Source: JACKOF01 sp041571855
GTDB taxonomy: Bacteria; Pseudomonadota; Gammaproteobacteria; Pseudomonadales; Porticoccaceae
DNA: 6,601 bases
Direction: 5' to 3'
Assembly (NCBI GenBank): GCA_041571855.1
Contig: JBFFTH010000115.1
Location: forward strand, 1 to 6,601
Position 1 is the stretch's first letter. Every line of letters begins with the position of its first letter. Positions 1 to 5,266 of this stretch are shown here, one piece after another. A model generated the notes under the pieces. It did no database searches. It was not told where the DNA came from and saw nothing but the letters and a program-made list of their open reading frames with translations. The translations under genes and the position numbers were made by a program.

Positions 1-307
1 ATGGTCAGCGAGGGGCTTACACCGGAGGTGATCATGTTGTCCTTGCAGGCCGTGATCCTCATTAAAGCCCTCATACCGAGGCCCGGAAACCAGGGAAAGA
101 TCCGCAAATTCCAGCCGGTTGGGCAGATATTCAGGATAAAGGGAAAATTCCCGATGAACGGGTAAAAAGGCGCCGCTGCCGGTTTTGGGTGCGATGAGTC
201 AGATACGCTGCAGGAATACGGCATGGGGAGCTGGGCGCTCCCGCCAGAGAATCTGATTGCTGCTTTTTTTTCAGGGCTTTGTTTTTACTCCCGTTCCGGC
301 TAGCAGG
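1..307. other. Gene-poor left edge downstream of yebC; no assignable gene
   Basis: No gene can be supported here. On the plus strand a frame is open from base 1 to a TAA at 163-165 (54 codons beginning ATG GTC AGC). By hand count about three quarters of its third positions are G or C, so it could be the tail of a gene entering from the left. On the minus strand the frame complementary to the same triplets is open from about 198 to base 1 and reads like a hydrophilic protein, but it follows a TGA and has no ATG, GTG or TTG start. A second minus frame has an ATG at 222-224 but an implausible composition rich in Pro, Phe and Ser. None matches a family I recognise. In many gammaproteobacteria ruvC follows yebC, but its N-terminal Gly-Ile-Asp-Pro-Gly motif is absent here. 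A short inverted repeat (226-242) and a T-run (263-270) lie near the yebC end. Confidence 0.5.
226..242. repeat. Short inverted repeat downstream of yebC
   Basis: GGGAGC at 226-231 and GCTCCC at 237-242 form a perfect 6-bp stem with a 5-base loop. It lies 66 bases past the yebC stop codon. Read on the minus strand it is not followed by a T-run, so it is not a standard intrinsic terminator for yebC. Read on the plus strand, the T-run at 263-270 is about 20 bases too far away. It might protect an mRNA 3' end or be chance. Confidence 0.3.
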
Positions 308-1057
308 TTATTCAGCGAGTTGCTCAAGAACAGCAGATGGGATATCCGCATTGGTATAGACGTTCTGAACGTCGTCCAGGTCCTCCAGGTGATCCACCAG
401 CCCGAGTATCTTTTCTGCGCCGTCTTTGTCCAGCGCTACAGTGGTACTGGCCAGCATGGTGACCTCGGCATTTTCAGGCTCAAGGCCTGCATCCAGCAGG
501 GCCTGTTTCACCGCGGAAAAGTCCTCCCAACCGGTAAGCACATCAATGGAGCCGTCATCATTGCTGACCACATCGTCAGCACCGGCCTCCAGTGCCGCTT
601 CCATAATCTGCTCTTCGTCCGAATCCGGCCCGTAACTGATCTGGCCGACACGGCCGAACAGGTAGGCAACCGAACCGTCGGTTCCCAGGTTGCCACCACG
701 CTTGGTAAAGGCATGTCGCACATCGGAGACGGTGCGGTTGCGATTATCGGTCAGGCACTCCACCAACACTGCAATACCGCCGGCACCGTAGCCCTCATAG
801 GTGACCTCTTCGTAATCATCACCTTCGCCGGTTCCGGCACCGCGGGCTATCGCTTTCTCGATGGTATCTTTTTTCATGTTGGCGCCGAGCGCCTTGTCCA
901 TGGCCGCTCTCAGGCGCGGGTTGTCTTCAGGAGTCGGGCCACCCGTTTTGGCAGCCACCACCAGCTCGCGAATTAACTTGGTGAAAATTTTGCCGCGCTT
1001 GGCGTCCTGTGCCGCCTTGCGGTGCTTGATATTGGCCCACTTACTATGACCTGCCAT
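308..1057 (-). CDS. yebC: YebC/PmpR (TACO1) family protein
   Basis: The 249-residue product begins MAGHSKWANIKHRKAAQDAK, the hallmark N terminus of YebC/TACO1 proteins, and its length is the family norm. The family has an N-terminal three-helix domain (about 1-80, containing the basic KRGKIFTKLIREL stretch) followed by two alpha/beta domains. The Gly-rich YEGYGAGGIAVLVE segment near 107-120 and the DNRNRT motif just after it are conserved in the family. Members act in the cytoplasm. PmpR of Pseudomonas aeruginosa was described as a quorum-sensing transcription regulator. Mitochondrial TACO1 and bacterial YebC paralogues are now linked to translation elongation, including through proline-rich stretches. 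Which role applies here is not visible. The start is supported by GGAGG at 1062-1066, four bases before the ATG. It lies 66 bp after aspS on the same strand and is probably co-transcribed. The Glu/Asp-rich C terminus ends at TAA (308-310). Confidence 0.97.
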   Translation of the reverse strand: MAGHSKWANIKHRKAAQDAKRGKIFTKLIRELVVAAKTGGPTPEDNPRLRAAMDKALGANMKKDTIEKAIARGAGTGEGDDYEEVTYEGYGAGGIAVLVECLTDNRNRTVSDVRHAFTKRGGNLGTDGSVAYLFGRVGQISYGPDSDEEQIMEAALEAGADDVVSNDDGSIDVLTGWEDFSAVKQALLDAGLEPENAEVTMLASTTVALDKDGAEKILGLVDHLEDLDDVQNVYTNADIPSAVLEQLAE

Positions 1058-1072
1058 ATTTCCTCCATTTTC

Positions 1073-1092
1073 AGCCGGGGCGTGCCCTGGCT
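1073..1092 (-). other. Hairpin just upstream of the yebC ribosome binding site
   Basis: In the 66-bp aspS-yebC gap the minus strand reads AGCCAGGG-CACG-CCCCGGCT. The two 8-base arms pair at seven positions with one A-C mismatch around a four-base loop. The structure ends six bases before the yebC GGAGG. It has no following T-run, so it is not an intrinsic terminator. It could mark an RNA processing point or tune yebC expression relative to aspS. This is inference from one sequence. A 10-bp palindrome, AAACCGGTTT, also lies in this gap at 1106-1115. Confidence 0.35.
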
Positions 1093-1123
1093 ATTGCCCA
1101 CGCATAAACCGGTTTCCGTTGGT

Positions 1124-2899
1124 TCACGCGACCACGGGTTTTTCCCGTAACCTGATATTCAGCTCGCGAAGCTGCTTGCTGTCCACCCTGCCCGGCGCAT
1201 CGGTCATCACACAGGCGGCGGTCTGGGTTTTGGGGAAGGCGATCACATCACGTATCGACTGGCTGCCGGTCATCAGCATAATCAGGCGATCCAGCCCAAA
1301 CGCCAGGCCACCATGGGGGGGGCAACCGTATTTCAGCGCATCGATCAGGAAGCCGAATTTCTCGTCGGCCTCGTCATCGCTGATCCCCAGCACGTGGAAA
1401 ACCGCCCGCTGCATGTCCGGATTGTGGATACGCAGCGAACCACCACCCACTTCGGTGCCGTTCAGCACCATGTCGTAGGCCTGGGACAGCGCTCCTTCGG
1501 GATCAGCCTCGAGCTGCTCCGGGGTGCAGGCCGGGCGCGTGAACGGGTGGTGCAACGGCGTCAAGTTACCCTCGTCGGTCTCCTCGAACATGGGGAAATC
1601 GACAACCCATAAAGGTGCCCACTTGCTGGTGTAGAGATTCAGATCCTCACCCAGCTTGCAGCGCAGTGCACCCAGGGCTTCGGAGACAATTTTTGACTTG
1701 TCGGCACCGAAGAAAATCAGGTCACCGGTGCTGGCGCCGGTGCGCTCCAGGATCGCAGCGCGCACCTCGGTGGGAAGGAACTTGACGATTGGTGACTGCA
1801 AGCCCTGTTCGAGATCACTGGCATCGTTAACCTTGATATAGGCCAGCCCCTTGGCGCCATAGATGCCCACATACTCCGTGTACTTGTCGATCTGCTTGCG
1901 GCTGACCAGATCGTTGCCACCGGTGACTTTCAAGGCCGCAACGCGCCCCTTCGGATCGTTGGCCGGACCGGAGAACACCTTGAAGTCCACCGCGGCCATC
2001 AGGTCCTTGATTTCCACCAGTTCCAGGGGAATGCGCAGGTCCGGCTTGTCACTGCCGTAGCGCGACATGGCCTCGGCATAGGACATACGGGGGAACTCTC
2101 CGAGCTCAATATCCAGCGCCTGCCTGAATACAAGGCGAATCATGTCTTCGTTGACCGCCATAATCTCTTCTTCCGAGGTGAAGGAAAACTCCACATCCAC
2201 CTGGGTGAATTCCGGTTGCCGATCAGCGCGGAGGTCCTCATCGCGGAAGCACTTGGCGATCGGGTAATAGCGCTCCATACCGGACACCATCAACAGCTGT
2301 TTGAACAACTGTGGCGACTGGGGCAAGGCAAAGAATTTGCCTTCGTGGGTGCGACTCGGTACCAGATAGTCGCGCGCACCCTCCGGCGTGGCACGGGTCA
2401 GGATCGGCGTTTCAATTTCCACGAAGCCCTGGTCGGACAGATAGTTGCGAATAGTTTTGGTCACCCTGGAGCGAAACAGCAGGTTGTGCTGCATCTCCGG
2501 GCGACGCAGGTCCAGGTAGCGATACTTGAGGCGAACCTCCTCGCCCACCTTGTTGTGCTCATCCAGCGGGAAGGGGGGCGTCTCGGAGCTGTTGAGAATT
2601 TCCAGTTCCAGTGCGTAAATCTCGATTTCGCCGGTCGCCATTTCAGGATTGATGGTGGCCTCAGTCCTGGCGCGAACACGCCCCTTCACCTGCAGTACAT
2701 ACTCGCCGCGCACCCGATCAGCCCTGGCGAAGTGCTCTCCGCAATCGGGGTCGAATACCACCTGCACAATGCCTTCCCGATCTCGAAGATCGATAAAAAT
2801 CACACCGCCGTGGTCGCGGCGCCGGTCCACCCAGCCACAGAGTGTTACCTCCTGGTCGATATGTTCCTTGCGGAGCAGACCGCAGTATATAGAACGCAT
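1124..2899 (-). CDS. aspS: Aspartyl-tRNA synthetase, bacterial type
   Basis: This cytoplasmic class II synthetase attaches aspartate to tRNA-Asp. The 591 residues match the roughly 590 of E. coli AspRS over the whole length. Domains in order are an N-terminal OB-fold anticodon-binding domain (about 1-105), the catalytic core, the bacterial GAD insertion (about 290-420), and the end of the core. Visible motifs are QSPQLFKQ (194-201), motif 2 (FRDEDLRAD, 218-226, through to VDVE at 237) and motif 3 (GLAFGLDR, 531-538, with the ATP-binding Arg538). Residue 30 is His within RRRDHGG, where E. coli has Leu. The position where I recall E. coli having Lys and P. aeruginosa Gly is Ala81. Both favour a non-discriminating enzyme that can also make Asp-tRNA-Asn, but this is inferred from recalled sequences. 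The ATG is preceded by AAAAGG at 2908-2913, eight bases upstream. It starts 16 bases after the fmdB stop, so the two form an operon. Confidence 0.98.
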   Translation of the reverse strand: MRSIYCGLLRKEHIDQEVTLCGWVDRRRDHGGVIFIDLRDREGIVQVVFDPDCGEHFARADRVRGEYVLQVKGRVRARTEATINPEMATGEIEIYALELEILNSSETPPFPLDEHNKVGEEVRLKYRYLDLRRPEMQHNLLFRSRVTKTIRNYLSDQGFVEIETPILTRATPEGARDYLVPSRTHEGKFFALPQSPQLFKQLLMVSGMERYYPIAKCFRDEDLRADRQPEFTQVDVEFSFTSEEEIMAVNEDMIRLVFRQALDIELGEFPRMSYAEAMSRYGSDKPDLRIPLELVEIKDLMAAVDFKVFSGPANDPKGRVAALKVTGGNDLVSRKQIDKYTEYVGIYGAKGLAYIKVNDASDLEQGLQSPIVKFLPTEVRAAILERTGASTGDLIFFGADKSKIVSEALGALRCKLGEDLNLYTSKWAPLWVVDFPMFEETDEGNLTPLHHPFTRPACTPEQLEADPEGALSQAYDMVLNGTEVGGGSLRIHNPDMQRAVFHVLGISDDEADEKFGFLIDALKYGCPPHGGLAFGLDRLIMLMTGSQSIRDVIAFPKTQTAACVMTDAPGRVDSKQLRELNIRLREKPVVA

Positions 2900-2915
2900 A
2901 TTTTTTGCCTTTTAC

Positions 2916-3179
2916 TTACGCAGCAGAACAGCTGCTGTCGGATGTTTTCGCGGGACAGGATTCACAGGACGAATCGCCTGCCAGGTTTTTTTTCTTACCC
3001 GTTTTGAAATCAGTCTCGTACCAGCCGCCACCGCTGAGCCGGAAAGCGCCCGCAGTCAGCTGCTTCCTGAGTTCAGGCTTGTTGCAGGCCGGGCAATCGA
3101 GCAACGGTTCATCGCTGATTTTCTGGATTTTCTCAAGCGTGTGGCCACAGCACTGGCACTGGTATTCATAAATAGGCAT
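2916..3179 (-). CDS. FmdB-family small zinc-ribbon protein
   Basis: This 87-residue protein starts MPIYEYQCQCCG, the signature of the FmdB/CxxC_CxxC_SSSS zinc-ribbon family. The metal site is formed by Cys8 and Cys11 (CQCC) and Cys29 and Cys32 (CPAC). The conserved GGGWYETDFK segment follows at 50-59. The C-terminal tail is lysine- then serine-rich and carries three further cysteines (72, 75, 84), which is common but variable in the family. The family was named after a putative regulator of formamidase genes; its biochemical role is not established and I do not assign one. It is the first gene of the fmdB-aspS-yebC cluster, an arrangement I recall from pseudomonads and relatives. The ATG is well placed, six bases after AGGTGA (3186-3191). 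Confidence 0.93.
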   Translation of the reverse strand: MPIYEYQCQCCGHTLEKIQKISDEPLLDCPACNKPELRKQLTAGAFRLSGGGWYETDFKTGKKKNLAGDSSCESCPAKTSDSSCSAA

Positions 3180-3226
3180 GGATCGTCACCTACTCAATTG
3201 TCTGTTTCGCAATGATTTGGTTTAAA

Positions 3227-3239
3227 CACACGACGTGTG
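3227..3239. promoter_or_regulatory. Perfect 6-1-6 palindrome in the fmdB leader; candidate operator
   Basis: CACACG (3227-3232), A (3233) and CGTGTG (3234-3239) form a perfect inverted repeat. It lies between the fmdB TATAAT box and its ribosome binding site, about 14 to 26 bases past the predicted transcription start. That is a position where a dimeric repressor could act. It could equally be chance or a weak RNA hairpin, since a one-base loop cannot form without opening pairs. No regulator is identified. Confidence 0.4.
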
Positions 3240-3258
3240 ACAGGTTGAAAAGCGGCGC

Positions 3259-3264
3259 ATTATA
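3259..3264 (-). promoter_or_regulatory. Promoter -10 box for fmdB-aspS-yebC
   Basis: The minus strand carries a perfect TATAAT followed by GCGCC, a sigma-70-type -10 box. The predicted start is near 3252-3253, giving an fmdB leader of about 75 bases. At 16-18 bp spacing no good -35 hexamer is present; the best at 17 bp is TTCTAG (3282-3287). There is no extended TGn just before the -10. The promoter may therefore need an activator or depend mainly on the -10 contact. Confidence 0.6.
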
Positions 3265-3302
3265 CCCCAGCTTGCAGGGCGCTAGAAGGAGCAATCGGCT
3301 CC

Positions 3303-3382
3303 GAAATACCGACAAAATCCGCTTTGCAGGACTGGCATTTTGCAACGATGGGAGTATGATGGCGCGCTCTTTGAAATACCGA
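3303..3382 (+). repeat. 10-bp direct repeat bracketing the hydrolase promoter
   Basis: GAAATACCGA occurs at 3303-3312 and again at 3373-3382, exactly 70 bp apart. The copies flank the predicted promoter: the first is 19 bases before the -35 box and the second is in the leader, overlapping the first base of the ribosome binding site. Such spacing could suit a looping or paired-site regulator. Chance is not excluded for a single 10-base match. Confidence 0.35.
3332..3360 (+). promoter_or_regulatory. Sigma-70-type promoter of the serine hydrolase gene
   Basis: The -35 box CTGGCA (3332-3337, four of six matches to TTGACA) and -10 box TATGAT (3355-3360, five of six) are separated by the ideal 17 bp. 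The start site would be near 3367, giving a short leader of about 26 bases. The leader contains AGGAG (3382-3386), six bases before the ATG. TTTGCA occurs twice just upstream or inside (3323-3328, 3339-3344). Confidence 0.55.
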
Positions 3383-3392
3383 GGAGAGGCCG

Positions 3393-4724
3393 ATGCTCAC
3401 CAAGAAACTTCTCTACTCCAGAGGGCCGCTGGCAAATTTGAGCTGGGGTATGGCGGATCACGCTGTCGATGTCGCCAACAGCCTGTTTTCCCACGCCCCA
3501 TTGGTCAAAACTGTCGATATAGCCGACAATTTTGCCAGGGTAACCAATATTGGCGAAGAGACCAGCCCCGAGAGGCTCGGCCTGCCGGCAGATACAGCAG
3601 ATAAAATCTGGAAATCTGTGGAAGGCTTTTACCGCTCACGCGTGCACAACCAGATCACCCTGTGCGTGCGCCGCGAAGGGAAAATTATCGTCAATCGCTC
3701 CATCGGCCTGGCACAGGGCGAATTTGGCGACAGTGATACCGTTGCGGGCACAGTTGACACGCCCTTCTGTCTTTTCTCCGGTGCGAAAGCCATTTCAGCC
3801 CTGCTGATGTGCAAACTGGAGGAAGAAGGTGCCTTCAGCCTGAGCGATAGAATCACCAAGTATGTCCCAGAGTTTGGCCAGCAAGGCAAAGAGAAAATTA
3901 CCATTGCCGAGCTGATCGCACACCGCGCAAGGGTTCCGGCGGTCGATGTCAAAGGGAATCCCTCTCTCATCGCGGATCACGACTATATTCTGGACCTGCT
4001 CTGTAAAGCCAAGCCCCACAGCTCAAAACAGGCCTACCACGCGCTAACCGGCGGCTTTATCATGGCCGAGGTGGTACAGCGGGCAACCGGAAAACCCATC
4101 GGTGATGCGCTGGATAAATACTTCCGCAAACCGCTGGGGATGAAGTACTTTACCTACGGACTTGACAAAAAGTATCGCGACAAAGTTTCCCTTTGCCACG
4201 AATCAGGATTCCCGCTGGTCGGCCCGATGCAAGGTCTTCCGCTGCAGATCATCGGCGTCACCATTGAACAGGCCGTCGAGCTCGGGAACTCGGAGGTTTT
4301 CTATGACCAGGTGCTGCCGGCGGGCAATATCTTTGCCACCGCCGAAGAGTGCTCCCGCTTCTACCAGATGATTCTGAACAAGGGCAGCTACAACGGAGTT
4401 CAGGTGTTGGACCCGGAAACCATTCGCAAGGCGCGCAGTGGTGACTTTCTGCCATCCTGGGATGGCACCTTTAACATCCCGGCCCACTTCTCCAGAGGCG
4501 GCTTTATGTTGAATTCACCCCCCGCGCCTCTGTTTGGCATCGATGCGCCAAGGGCCTTTGGTCACCTGGGTTTCATCAACATCATAACCTGGGCGGACCC
4601 TCAACGGAAAGTTGCCGTGGGCCTGATGAGCTCCGGCAAGCCTGCTCTGGGACCTCACCTCTATAACTTCAGCAACATACCCAACAGCATCAATCGCTAC
4701 TGCCCAAAACTTGGCAGACGATAA
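3393..4724 (+). CDS. Beta-lactamase-fold serine hydrolase (class C / family VIII esterase-like)
   Basis: This 443-residue protein belongs to the beta-lactamase/penicillin-binding fold (Pfam Beta-lactamase, PF00144). The nucleophile motif SxxK is Ser129-Gly-Ala-Lys132 in FCLFSGAKAIS. The second motif is Tyr215-His-Ala, in place of the Tyr-x-Asn of AmpC; YHA followed by Leu-Thr-Gly is familiar from esterase and LACTB-like members. The third motif is His391-Leu-Gly393 (FGHLGF), in place of KTG. These features point to an esterase or amidase rather than a true antibiotic-resistance enzyme. The substrate cannot be told. There is no signal peptide: the N terminus is MLTKKLLYSRGP with no hydrophobic core, so it is probably cytoplasmic. 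About 70 residues of non-catalytic N-terminal extension precede the fold. The start is set by AGGAG six bases upstream. It is transcribed alone, divergent from fmdB and convergent with the HIT gene 16 bp away. Confidence 0.9.
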   Translation: MLTKKLLYSRGPLANLSWGMADHAVDVANSLFSHAPLVKTVDIADNFARVTNIGEETSPERLGLPADTADKIWKSVEGFYRSRVHNQITLCVRREGKIIVNRSIGLAQGEFGDSDTVAGTVDTPFCLFSGAKAISALLMCKLEEEGAFSLSDRITKYVPEFGQQGKEKITIAELIAHRARVPAVDVKGNPSLIADHDYILDLLCKAKPHSSKQAYHALTGGFIMAEVVQRATGKPIGDALDKYFRKPLGMKYFTYGLDKKYRDKVSLCHESGFPLVGPMQGLPLQIIGVTIEQAVELGNSEVFYDQVLPAGNIFATAEECSRFYQMILNKGSYNGVQVLDPETIRKARSGDFLPSWDGTFNIPAHFSRGGFMLNSPPAPLFGIDAPRAFGHLGFINIITWADPQRKVAVGLMSSGKPALGPHLYNFSNIPNSINRYCPKLGRR

Positions 4725-4732
4725 CAGTAGTC

Positions 4733-4756
4733 TAACCCTGCTACCCGGCGGGGTTA
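4733..4756. terminator. Weak inverted repeat between convergent genes; possible terminator
   Basis: TAACCC (4733-4738) and GGGTTA (4751-4756) form a 6-bp stem with a 12-base loop across the hydrolase/HIT junction, overlapping the last HIT codons. Neither strand has a T-run after it, so intrinsic termination is doubtful. It is the only structure seen in the 16-bp gap where both transcripts must end or overlap. Confidence 0.25.
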
Positions 4757-5166
4757 AACTCTTCGCCCTGTAACAGCTCGACCACGGGGTCTGTTCGCGC
4801 CTGCAACTCAGCGTCGGCATAATCCCTGGCAGCCGCCGCACCCCAGACGGGTTTTGGCCATGCCGGGTCGTCGTGAAATCGGGCGATATGGTGTACGTGC
4901 AACTGGGGCACCATATTCCCGAGGGCTGCGACATTCATCTTGTCCGGCGAAAAGGCAGCGACCATCGCCTCAGACAGCATGCAGGACTCTCGCAGCAGCT
5001 GGACTCTTTCATCCTCCCCCAGGTGATGAATTTCCGTCACGTCTTCAAGCTGTGGCACCAGGATAAACCAGGGATAATTGGCGTCTTTGCTGATCAGCAG
5101 GCGACTGAGGCGAAACGAACCAATGGTATGGGTGTCATTTACAAGCTGCGGGTGAAGTTCAAACAT
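4741..5166 (-). CDS. HIT (histidine triad) domain protein
   Basis: The 141-residue protein belongs to the HIT superfamily, whose members hydrolyse or transfer nucleotides on AMP-linked substrates such as diadenosine polyphosphates, AMP-lysine and aminoacyl-adenylates. The active-site segment is Gln88-Leu-His90-Val-His92-His93-Ile. Compared with the classical HxHxH, the first His appears to be Gln, which I recall in the Pseudomonas relatives of this subgroup (QLHxHxI). The conserved lead-in YPWFILVP (31-38) and MNVAALGN (77-84) and the later WPKPVWG (103-109) fit that subgroup. It should be a soluble cytoplasmic dimer. The start is ATG at 5164-5166, preceded by AAGGA (5176-5180) nine bases upstream. 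An upstream in-frame GTG at 5227-5229 would add 21 residues with no family similarity. It is divergent from proS. A link to synthetase side products is plausible but inferred. Confidence 0.9.
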   Translation of the reverse strand: MFELHPQLVNDTHTIGSFRLSRLLISKDANYPWFILVPQLEDVTEIHHLGEDERVQLLRESCMLSEAMVAAFSPDKMNVAALGNMVPQLHVHHIARFHDDPAWPKPVWGAAAARDYADAELQARTDPVVELLQGEEFNPAG

Positions 5167-5175
5167 AGTCAGGGT

Positions 5176-5180
5176 TCCTT
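5176..5180 (-). promoter_or_regulatory. Ribosome binding site fixing the HIT gene start
   Basis: The minus strand reads AAGGA here, nine bases before the ATG at 5164-5166. This site, together with family-like sequence beginning at MFELHP, rules in the short start over the in-frame GTG at 5227-5229. The predicted HIT promoter -10 at 5209-5214 would lie inside the coding sequence if the GTG were used. Confidence 0.65.
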
Positions 5181-5183
5181 GTG

Positions 5184-5213
5184 CTGTACCCGAAAGTGCC
5201 AGCACCGTAAAAT
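5184..5213 (+). promoter_or_regulatory. Candidate proS promoter
   Basis: TAAAAT (5208-5213, five of six matches to TATAAT) lies 53 bases before the proS ATG. The best-placed upstream hexamer is CTGTAC (5184-5189, 18-bp spacing), a poor -35 match. TTGTGC at 5179-5184 is too far away at 23 bp. The start would be near 5220, with a leader of about 47 bases. Confidence 0.4.
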
Positions 5214-5237
5214 AGCGCCTTTTACCCACACCGCCAA
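5209..5237 (-). promoter_or_regulatory. Candidate HIT gene promoter overlapping the proS -10
   Basis: On the minus strand TTGGCG (5232-5237, four of six) and TATTTT (5209-5214, four of six) are separated by exactly 17 bp. The start would be near 5202, giving a leader of about 35 bases that includes AAGGA. Its -10 box overlaps the predicted proS -10 (5208-5213) by five bases on the opposite strand. Confidence 0.4.
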
Positions 5238-5266
5238 CCCCTTACTGCCAGGATAAAGATTTCACC

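Noticed and set aside
1..224. Minus-strand start of ruvC at the ATG at 222-224
   Set aside because: The translation lacks the RuvC N-terminal Gly-Ile-Asp-Pro-Gly motif and is rich in Pro, Phe and Ser with an unlikely codon-position profile.
258..270. T-run after GCTGC on the plus strand as an intrinsic terminator
   Set aside because: No stem lies directly before the T-run. The nearest inverted repeat (226-242) ends about 20 bases earlier, and the run is on the wrong strand for yebC.
257..976. Long plus-strand open frame of 239 codons opposite yebC
   Set aside because: It is the antisense shadow of yebC, which has an unmistakable family sequence and ribosome binding site. The antisense product resembles no known family.
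2216..3007. Plus-strand open frame of 263 codons opposite the 5' half of aspS and part of fmdB
   Set aside because: It runs across two well-supported genes and their junction on the other strand. No family-like sequence or plausible ribosome binding site was seen.
3393..4724. Antibiotic-resistance beta-lactamase
   Set aside because: The protein has no signal peptide and has YHA and HLG in place of the AmpC Tyr-x-Asn and KTG motifs, which fits esterase-like members of the fold better.
5167..5229. In-frame N-terminal extension of the HIT protein from a GTG at 5227-5229
   Set aside because: The extra 21 residues have no family similarity, would cover the likely promoter, and lack a good ribosome binding site. 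The ATG at 5164-5166 has AAGGA upstream and begins the family-like sequence.
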